Assembly (NCBI RefSeq): GCF_927798095.1
Contig: NZ_CAKMMF010000008.1
Location: forward strand, 177,340 to 241,339
Direction: 5' to 3'
Source: Paenibacillus plantiphilus
GTDB lineage: Bacteria > Bacillota > Bacilli > Paenibacillales > Paenibacillaceae
Length of the DNA: 64,000 bases
The translations under genes and the position numbers were made by a program. Every line of letters begins with the position of its first letter. The stretch's first letter is position 1. Below the pieces are notes generated by a model. It was given only the letters and a program-made list of their open reading frames with translations. It did not search any database and was not told where the DNA came from. Positions 28,701-37,300 of the stretch are shown piece by piece.

Positions 28701-30487
28701 ATGTCGTATTTCTAGAGGCGCTTCCGCTTACCGCAAATGGAAAAATCGATCGCAAAGCGCTGCCGATACCGGAGAGAGCCCTCCCTGCGAACGAGGAGAC
28801 TGCTCATCCAATGACAGAGGTCGAGCTGGCGATTGCGGGGATCTGGCGCGACTCGCTGGGCGTCCAATCTGTCGGCGTGAGGGACAGCTTCTTCGAGTTG
28901 GGTGGAAACTCGCTGCTCGCCACACAAATTGTTTACCGTATGCGGGCGGAATTTGAGGTTAGCGAGGAGCTGACGTTGCGAACGTTTTTCCGCGATGCAA
29001 CGATCGGCAGCATTGCTGGATTTATTGCCTTGAAGGGGGCTAGTGAAGCGGCAGCGACAGCTGCTCCATTGAGACCGATTCCAAGCCGCCCGCAAGAGGA
29101 GCTTGTGGAATTGTCCCATGCGCAGAAGCGATTCTGGTTTCATATGCAATATTCCGAGGATGAGGCGCTTGGAATGGTATGGGCGACAGAGCTGGAAGGT
29201 CCGCTTCAAACGGATATTTTCCTGGAGTCGTTTCGGCGAACCGCATTGCGGCATGACATGATGCACTCGGTAGTTGAGGAAGTGGACGGGATTCCGTATT
29301 TGAAAACAGCGGATACTCATCTGCCGAACATTGTTTATAGCGATCTGACGGACTTAACCTATGAAGCGGGAATGCGAGAGGTTGCAGCCTTCATGTCATC
29401 GGAGCAAGCCCGTCCATTTGCAATCAGTGGAGAGCCTTTCTTCCGCATCGCGTTGTTCAAGCTGGATTCAGAGCGGCATGTTCTTATTGTCAATGCTCAT
29501 CATATCGGCGCTGATGCTTGGTCGCATCAGGTAGTAATGGATGATGTCGGCGCCTATTACAATGCTGCGGTGCAGGGCGGCGAGGCGGCGCTGCAGCCGG
29601 TAGTACAGTACCGTGATTTTATACATTGGCAGGCTGATCGACTGGAGCGCGGTGAATTGGACCAGCAGAGGGCTTATTGGAAACGCCAGCTGTCGGAGGA
29701 TGTGGAGCTGCCGCAGCTGCCCCTCGATAATCTCACGGTTAGTGAACGGAGCGAGCTGGAAGCCAGTCCAACACGCAGACATGTTTTCGGCCAGCCGCTC
29801 GCAGGACGGCTTCGCCAGCTGGCAGCAGCGACAGGAGGCTCCATATTTACTGTTGTACTGGCAGGGTTGAATATTTGGCTGGCCAAACGGTGCAATCAAA
29901 CGACGATCACAATCGGTTCGACGATGTTCGGGCGCATTCATCCGGATTTGGAGCGTGTATGCGGGTTGTTTATCAATCCGGTCGTGCTGCGCACAGACCT
30001 GTCGGGCAATCCGTCCGGCTATGAGGTGATCGAATCCGTCACAGCGGGGACTTACGAGGCTTTTGCCAATCAGGAATATACGTATGATCTGGTCGTGCGC
30101 GATGCACGGTCGCAGAGTGGCGAGGATAAAACGCTGTTCAATATTGTGCTGATCGGCCAGAACAATGCTTCGCATGGTCTGAAGCTGCAGGACATTGCTG
30201 CGAGGCCGCTGAAGGAAGAGCGGAGGGGAGCTGTCCGCCGCGATGTGCAGGATGACAAGTCTAAGGTGAAGGACGATTTGCAGTTTTCCTTGTACGAGTC
30301 GGAGTCGGAAATTGCCATTCATACGCTGTATAACGGCGATAAATTTTATCCTTCGTCCATTGATGCTTTCCTGACCGAAATCGAATATGTGCTCAATCAG
30401 CTTGGAGACGATCCCTCTATTAAATTGGCAAGAATGAACATCCAGAGTGTGGATGAGACGGCTGATTGGGATGAAATATTTGCGTGA
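25736..30487 (+). CDS. Nonribosomal peptide synthetase, C-A-PCP-C
   Basis: The 1583-residue protein begins with a condensation domain (His179-His180 and Asp184 in HHIVADY) placed to take the acyl chain from the PKS. An adenylation domain (about 505-1010) has FDISVWQ at 702-708, NAYGPTECSDDV, and the Lys of NGKIDRK. By hand alignment to GrsA the pocket reads D-I-W-E-V-T-A-D-D-K; its extra acidic residues suit a second amino group, so Dap is the likely substrate. The carrier Ser1059 lies in ELGGNSL. The protein ends with a second condensation domain (His1255-His1256 in HHIGADAW) with no adenylation domain behind it, unusual for a C-terminus. No epimerase is present. The start is 25736 or 25739. 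Confidence 0.93.
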   Translation: MMNHWKDRLDELPKDQRALLLAKLKQSKRKEEMKPIERIQRTGNTFPVSAAQRPIWFFDQLEPETPMYNIAAQVRLVGALDVELLHRSLGDIVKRHESLRTIFEVNGQGEPVQRILATMDVPLELVCVKDAPIAEQGEAIERIARTASRAPFHLSAGPLVRIAMVRQSDTAHTIIFVVHHIVADYLSIMRIVEETLRSYERHLGGAGEFEEAAADEKRLHYIDAAAWQETTLEEVKEKQLAYWREQLAGVLPILELPAQASRPPVQTYRGRTFKFAMDAPLLERVKAFANDKEATVFMTLMTAYQALLNRYTGDSDIIVGFNTSGRSRRELEHVVGTFAGTLPLRTEIQGDRPFADLLDTVKARMLAAMDHGDVPFNMLADEWNAVHDPSHHPIFQTLFNVNKLAAEQDMSGLSFSFELLDTGTSKFDLSLEIYLGENDAFCMFEYNADLFQEEQMSRMAEHYINLLDAAMNEPATAIRQLSILTDKERELLRRWNDTQWTLPETGTIHEMIALRAHETADRIAVRCGSRSLTYGELEEQANRLASCLRERGVSKGAAVGVCMDRSEQYLIALIAVFKAGGIYIPIDPAYPAQRIQHMIAKADIGLAIASEACKDKLPGGDIEIVNPMALSERSALDLSPSAAAVVVEPDDPAYIIFTSGSTGLPKGAGVYHLGMLNHAAAKIKDMEITENDIIGQNASQSFDISVWQCLVPLMAGGTVVVYPDETARDVVALMNSAEADRLTILELVPSMLGSFLSMIEAGIIEAPKLRELRYLVLTGEALPAALARRWFLSYPDIPLVNAYGPTECSDDVTHHILASAPHESIASIPIGKPVINTQLHVLDDRLELVPIGIPGEIYVSGRCLGMGYINDAEKTAAAFLPHPFPTEPDERIYRTGDRGYWTDNGELIYMGRIDHQVKIRGFRIELGEIEATIDSLPNVRHNVVLIIEEETGENSIAAYIVMAAGAEQSAQAIHELLKSRLPEYMIPLYVVFLEALPLTANGKIDRKALPIPERALPANEETAHPMTEVELAIAGIWRDSLGVQSVGVRDSFFELGGNSLLATQIVYRMRAEFEVSEELTLRTFFRDATIGSIAGFIALKGASEAAATAAPLRPIPSRPQEELVELSHAQKRFWFHMQYSEDEALGMVWATELEGPLQTDIFLESFRRTALRHDMMHSVVEEVDGIPYLKTADTHLPNIVYSDLTDLTYEAGMREVAAFMSSEQARPFAISGEPFFRIALFKLDSERHVLIVNAHHIGADAWSHQVVMDDVGAYYNAAVQGGEAALQPVVQYRDFIHWQADRLERGELDQQRAYWKRQLSEDVELPQLPLDNLTVSERSELEASPTRRHVFGQPLAGRLRQLAAATGGSIFTVVLAGLNIWLAKRCNQTTITIGSTMFGRIHPDLERVCGLFINPVVLRTDLSGNPSGYEVIESVTAGTYEAFANQEYTYDLVVRDARSQSGEDKTLFNIVLIGQNNASHGLKLQDIAARPLKEERRGAVRRDVQDDKSKVKDDLQFSLYESESEIAIHTLYNGDKFYPSSIDAFLTEIEYVLNQLGDDPSIKLARMNIQSVDETADWDEIFA

Positions 30488-30506
30488 TAAAGGAGATGTG
30501 GGGAAA

Positions 30507-31274
30507 ATGCCGGCAGCCACTGATGTGGAATGGCTGATCTGTCCTTCGCCTGATGAGGGAGCAAGCGTGCGCTTAATTTGCTTTCCCCATGCGGGAGGCG
30601 GTGCATCGTTCTACAGCGGCTGGTTCCAATCGTTCGGGAACGGTGTTGAGGTATGGTCCGCCTGTCTGCCTGGGCGGGAGAAGAGAATCGCCGAAGCTCC
30701 AATGGATAGTTTGCCAGCACTAATTGAAGGTCTGGCGGATGCCCTGCAGGGGCTGAGTGACAAGCCGATTGCTTTCTTCGGTCATAGTCTCGGTTCCCTG
30801 ATCGCCTTCGAATTGACACGTGAGTTAAGAAGGCGCGGCATGAGAGAGCCGCAGCATTTGTTCGTCTCCAGCTTTCGGGCCCCCCACATCCCGCGGCTGA
30901 GCGGACACTTTCATACGATGTCTGACGATGAGCTCATCCTTCGCCTGGAGCAGTTGAATGGCGCGCGGAGCGGGCTGCGGGAAAGCGAGGAGCTGCGGAG
31001 TTTGCTGCTTCCCGCTCTGCGCGCTGATTTCAAGCTTTCGGATACCTACCGGCATGTGACGGATCGCGTAATAGGCTGTCCCATTACAGCCTTCGGCGGG
31101 ACCGAGGATGCAGCGGTTCCTCTTGATCAGCTTCGGGGCTGGCGCGAGCATACGTCATCCTATTTTCAGCTTCGGCTGTTTGCAGGGGGGCATTTCTATC
31201 TTCGGTCGGCGGAACCGGAAATGAAAGAAATAATAGGCCGTGAATTAATGGCATCGGATGATCATTATTGTTGA
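30507..31274 (+). CDS. Type II (editing) thioesterase
   Basis: The 255-residue alpha/beta hydrolase matches GrsT/SrfAD-type external thioesterases, which clear wrongly loaded carrier domains of PKS and NRPS enzymes. The N-terminal motif is CFPHAGGGASFY, the nucleophile Ser94 lies in FGHSLGS, the acidic residue is in GGTEDAAV, and the catalytic His is in FAGGHFYL. AAGGAG lies just ahead of the ATG at 30507, 20 bp after the NRPS stop. A longer reading from 30447 would overlap the NRPS gene and has no ribosome site. Confidence 0.92.
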   Translation: MPAATDVEWLICPSPDEGASVRLICFPHAGGGASFYSGWFQSFGNGVEVWSACLPGREKRIAEAPMDSLPALIEGLADALQGLSDKPIAFFGHSLGSLIAFELTRELRRRGMREPQHLFVSSFRAPHIPRLSGHFHTMSDDELILRLEQLNGARSGLRESEELRSLLLPALRADFKLSDTYRHVTDRVIGCPITAFGGTEDAAVPLDQLRGWREHTSSYFQLRLFAGGHFYLRSAEPEMKEIIGRELMASDDHYC

Positions 31275-31326
31275 ACTCGGATTGGCAGAGGTGTCTGTCT
31301 GACGGCCGAAGAGAGGATGTGACGCA

Positions 31327-34300
31327 ATGACGTATGTGACGAAAGAGAATGTGGCCCGCATTGTGGAGACGACATTTGTACAGCGGTCAATATTGAAAAG
31401 AGCGGCGGGTTTGAAGGCCGAGGGAGCCGCAGCGGCAGGCATCGTTAGATGCACGCATAGTCTGCATGGCCGGATTGATTCCGGCCTGCTGTCCAAGGCA
31501 TGGGATGAGCTGATTGCTCGAAATTCAGTGCTGCGGACTGTATTTCGCACGGTTAGGGGAAGTGAGGCAGCGGTTGTTCTGAAGGAGCTTCCCAATCCAT
31601 TGACCGTAACGGGAACGGACGATTCTGCAATAGTGAAGGCGAGCAAGTTCAATGGCGATGTATTCACGCACAATCTCGATGTGCAAGAAGGGCCGCTCGC
31701 CGCTGCAGAGCTTCGACTCTTGCAGGATAACGAGGCGGAGCTGTGCTGGTTCTACCACGAGGCGATTCTGGATGAAGCCAGCAGATTGACGCTGCATGAG
31801 CAATGGATCGCGCTGTATGCTGCTCTGCTGCAAGATCAAGAGCTGCCAAACGCGGGAGCAGTCCTGGATGAAGCGTCTGCGCAATCTCAAGTCCAAGCCG
31901 ATGCGCAAGCCCAATACGGCGCATGGCTTGCAGATCAAGGCTGGCGTGCAGCGAAGCCCATATGGGCGGAAGCATTCTCCTCATTCACTGCGCCATCGAT
32001 TCCTTTTGGAATGCTGCAGGAGAATCGTATCGATAAAGGTTTGGCACAGCGTACGACAGAATGGAAAACGGTACTGCCGCCGGAATTGTCCGCCCAGCTT
32101 GACACTATTGCACAGAGAAACGGGGTATCGCCTGAATCACTTTTCGTATTTGCTTGGGCGGAGCTGCTTCGGGTATACGGACGGGAGGGGGAGGTGTCCT
32201 TCGGCTTATCGGTTGATGGACGAGGCATTCCACCCGCTGGCATGGAGCGCTTGATTGGTAATTATACGAATACGATTCCTGTTCGCCTGTCGATCTCCCG
32301 CAGTGCTACGGCTGCGAGTGCGATACAAGAGCTGAACGATAAACTTGATGCCATGCGCCAATATGCGTATTTGCCAGCAGAGGAATTTGCTGCATTAGCA
32401 GGCGTTCATTCAGGAGAAGAACCATTATTCTACAGCAGTGTGGAGGTGAGGGACAATCCCCGCCTGTGTCCGGAGGTTGAAGGCACAACGCTGAAGCATG
32501 AGCTGAAAGAGCTTCAATATGCAGCATCCGTCGTTCCTATCCAGTGGAGATGGGGGCGCAGTTCGAGTGCGTGGACGCTCAGCGTAATTCTCGACGAGAA
32601 TAAATTTACGCGTGAAGCGGCTATCCGGATGTTCGCTCATTATGAGACCGTTCTGGGCGGAATTGCGGAAGGTCTCGATGTGCCGATTAATAGACTTCCC
32701 ATTATGCCGCTGGATGAATACGAGAAGCTCGTTATTCAATTTAACAGCACCAACATTCAAGGTCAGAAGCTCCATCGTCTCTCTCATTTGCAGTTTGAAG
32801 AGCATGCAGGAGAGCATCCCGACCGGACAGCCGCGATATGCGGCAGCGAGCAATTAACCTACGGAGAGTTGAATGCCAGAGCGAATCAGCTGGCGAATGG
32901 ACTGCGCGCGCATCATTTTGGCAGAGATATGCTCGCTGGCGTCTGGATGAATCGGTCACTGGACATGCTGATTGCGATTGTCGGCATTCTGAAAGCCGGC
33001 GGCGCTTATGTGCCGCTTGATCCTGCATATCCCGATGATCGGGTGCGGACGATCGTTCAAGACAGCGGAATGAAGGCGCTCATTACAGCGCCGCAGGAAG
33101 CGGATCGAGCAAAGCTCCATGTGCTTGGCGAACAATCCAAGGCAATGCTTGTGCTCATGAATGAAGGGGAAGTAACAGGAATAGCAGCAGGGATGGAGAA
33201 TGCGTTCGATTTCAACGATTTCGCGGCTGTGAATCCGGAGCCTGTGAATGAATGGCATGATCTGGCGAACGTGTTCTATACGTCAGGCTCTACAGGCGTT
33301 CCCAAGGGAGCGATGATTGAGCATGCCGGCATGATGAACCACATTGCAGCCAAAATCGAAGTCTCCGGCATGAATGCAGACAGCATTGCAGCGCAGAATG
33401 CGTCACATTGCTTTGATATATCCGTCTGGCAGTTTCTGGCGCCGTTGATGACGGGAGCGACGGTTGTCATCTATCCGGATGACATTGCGAAGGACCCGCT
33501 GAACCTGCTTCACGCGCTGGAGCAGGATAGGATTACGATTCTGGAGCTTGTGCCGTCGATGATCGAGATGCTGCTGGAGACGAGGACCGTTCTGTCCCCG
33601 TCAGAGGGCAGACTGCCCGTGCTTCAGGCGATGCTATCCACAGGAGAAGGCTTGGCTGTCTCGCAATGGCAGCGATGGAGCGAGGCGTATCCTCATGTTG
33701 CCGTTATCAATACGTACGGGGCGACGGAAACATCGGATGATGTGCTGCATGCACTTGTCGACAACGATGTATCGACCCAATATCCCTATGTTCACCTTGG
33801 AGTACCGATTGCTTCCTCCAAGCTGTACCTGCTTGATGATAGCCTAAGACCAGTGCCGCAGGGTGTTCCAGGCGAGATTTGCGTTACGGGTATTTGCGTG
33901 GGGCGCGGTTATTTGAATGATGAGGTTCGCACGCAAGCGGCCTTTGTCAGAAATCCGTTTCGGGATGGAACAGGGCCGCGAATGTATCGTACCGGCGACA
34001 TTGGCCTTTTCACCGATGCGGGTCAGCTTCAATTTCTGGGACGCGGCGATCATCAGGTGAAGGTGCGAGGGCATCGGATCGAGCTCGGCGAGATCGATGA
34101 GACGCTTCGTCAGCATGAAGGCGTGCGGCATTGTGTGTCCCTGGTTCGCGAGGATTCCAATGGGCAAAAGCGGATTCTGGCCTATTTCGTTGGCGAAGCC
34201 GATACGGAAGAGCTGGAGCGGCTGCTGCACCATAAGCTGCCTTTCTATATGATGCCGGATCACTTTGTCCGGCTCGCAGAGCTTCCGCTAAACGCGAACG

Positions 34301-37300
34301 GCAAGGTTGACCGCAAGCGGCTTCCTGAACCGGAGAAACGCGGGGTATCGGCAGATGATGAGCCGGCAACCGCTGTTCAGCTCGCAATTCGCACGATTTG
34401 GCAGGAGGTGCTGAATGTCCGCTCCATTGGCATTCGGGACACCTTTATCGAGCTGGGCGGTCATTCGCTGACGATGACTCAGGTGCGCTCTCGGCTGAGC
34501 AAAGTATTCGGAGTTACGCTTACGCTGAAGGAGATGTTCGAGCTTGGGACGATTGCCGAGCTGGCAGAACGGGTGGAGCGGGGCAAGGGAGAGGGCGTGC
34601 CTGATGAGCCGATCAAGCCGCTTCCCCTGGCGGAGCACTATCCCACATCACACGCGCAGCGAAGATTATACGTTGTTCAATTGTCGGAGCCAGCCAATGC
34701 ATCCTACAATATGCCGGTTGCCATCGAGCTTGTCGGAGCATTTCAACTGGACGTGTTCCAGGCGATTATTCGGACTGTAGTCAGACGTCATGAATTGCTT
34801 CGAACGACCTTCCGTTTGGAGGACGGAATACCGCTGCAGGTCATCAATGATGGCAATGACATTCCCATCGCATATGAGGATATCAGGAAGTTGGATGAAG
34901 CTGCGCAGGAGAAGCATATGGAGATGGCTGCCGACAGGGAATTAAGTGTTCCTTTCGACCTGCACGAGGGTCCATTATTCCGCGTATGCGTCATTCAGAA
35001 GGCGGAAGATCGTCATTGGATCTGGTTGAATATGCATCATATTATTGGCGACGCATGGTCTTGGGAAGTGTTCGTCCATGAGATCGCCGCGCTTCACAGT
35101 GCCTGGGCCAACCGAACAGATGCGGTGCTGCCTACACTGGACATTCAGTACAAAGAATACGCGAGCTGGCAGAACGAGCGGCTGGAAGGCGGCGCCTTGG
35201 CAAAGCAGGAGGCGTTCTGGCTCGATTTGCTTCAAGGGACGCTGCCGGTGCTGGAGCTTCCTGCCGACTATCCGCGTCCTGAGACACAGCAGTATGATGG
35301 TCATATCGCCTCGCTGGAGCTTGGCAAGGAGACAGTGGAGCGTATTGAAAGGCTGACAAGGGATACGGATACGACACCGTTCATGTTCATGATGGCGGCA
35401 GTATCAACCTTTCTGTGCCGTCTGACCGGACAAACGGATCTGTTGATAGGCACACCCGATGCTGGTCGGAGCAGGCTGGAGCTGGAGCCGTTAATCGGAT
35501 TTTTCGTCAACACGCTTCCGCTTCGGTTCCGCTTGAATACATTACAACCCTTCAGCGAGTGGCTGGCCCATTGCAAAGCGCTGGCATTGGACGTTTACGC
35601 GAATCATGAATATCCGTTCGATCTGATCGTCGACAGGCTCAATCCGGTGCGAGACCGCTCTCGTCCGCCGCTAGTAAATGTCTTGTTCCAAATGATGCGC
35701 CAGCAGGAGTATATGCGTCCTTCAGAAGGGATGGCATGGGAGCTGCGGGAGGTGGATACCCGAACGACGAAGTTCGATCTGAACTTTACGTTTGTAGAGC
35801 GCGAGCACGGAATGACGCTGCACCTCAATTATTGCACCCGCTTGTTTAAGGAGGCCACGATTCAGGGCTGGCTGTCGGCGTTCCACACGCTGATCGATGC
35901 GATGACAGCTTCACCGGAGCTTCCTATCGGCGAGCTGCCCTTGCTGAATGAGAGGGACAAGCAAGCAATCGTTCGCAGAGCGGCATCATCGCTGACGACG
36001 GGAGCAACCGATCCAGTGGGCGAAGCGAAGCTGATCCATCGTGTCTTTGAGAAAATGGTGGAGCGTTATCCCGACTTCACAGCTGTCGTAGCTGAAGCTG
36101 AACGTCTTACCTATGAACAATTGAATGTATCGGCGAATCGTCTTGCCCGTGAGCTGCGTTCACGCGGTGTTGGTTCCGAGGTGCTTGTTGGTTTGTGCAT
36201 GGAGCGATCTGTAGATATGCTTGTCGGTCTGCTGGCGATTATGAAGGCCGGGGGCGCATATGTGCCGATGGACCCTTCATTCCCGTTGGAACGGCTGGGC
36301 GATATGGTTCGTGATTCAGGCCTGTCATTACTTGTTACACATGAAGCGACTTATAGCCTGTTGGAGAGGCTGAATCTTCCACAGCTTAATGTAGACAGGG
36401 ATGCGGAGCTGCTGCTTCGTCATGATGCGGATAATTTGGCTGACGGTCCAGCACCCCATCATGCCGTCTACGTCATCTATACATCAGGCTCTACAGGACG
36501 GCCGAAGGGAGTCGTCATCGAGCATCGCAGCTTGGCTAATTATACAGCGGCAATCGCTGACCGGCTGCCGCTTGGAGCTGGAGCCAGCTACGCAACGGTG
36601 ACTACGATTGCGGCTGATCTCGGCAACACCGCTATATTCCCTGCGCTTTGCGGGGGCGGCGAGGTTCATATGATTTCGAAGGAACGCGCAGCGGATGCGG
36701 AGCTGCTGGCCCAATATTTTCAAGGCAACCGAATCGATTGCTTGAAGATTGTGCCCTCGCATCTGAAAGCGCTGCTTGCTGCGCAGCAGGGCAATATTTT
36801 GCCGAGACGCTGTCTTATTCTTGGCGGGGAAGCGCTGCATTGGGAGGTGGTGGAGCAGGCAATGGCTCTTGCCCCTAGCTGCATCGTTATGAATCACTAT
36901 GGACCAACGGAGACGACGATCGGTGTCACGTCATACCGGGTGGATGCCAAACGGGGGCGGTCTGCCTGCGGCACAGTGCCGCTTGGCGAGCCTTTAACCG
37001 GCATTCAGGCGTATGTGCTGGACAAGCAGCTGGAGCCTGTTCCGCATGGTGTAATCGGCGAGCTTTACATTGGCGGCGTCGGCGTGGCGCGCGGTTATTT
37101 GCACAATGAGAGCTTGACGCTACAGCAGTTCATACCGAACCCATTTGATCCGAGCTTGGAAGGACGCCTGTACCGGACTGGCGATTCTGTTCGCATGTCC
37201 CCGGACGGATTGCTTGAGTTCATAGGCAGAGTTGATCATCAGGTCAAAATCCGCGGCTATCGCATTGAGCTTGGAGAGATCGAGCAAGTATTGGCGAGCT

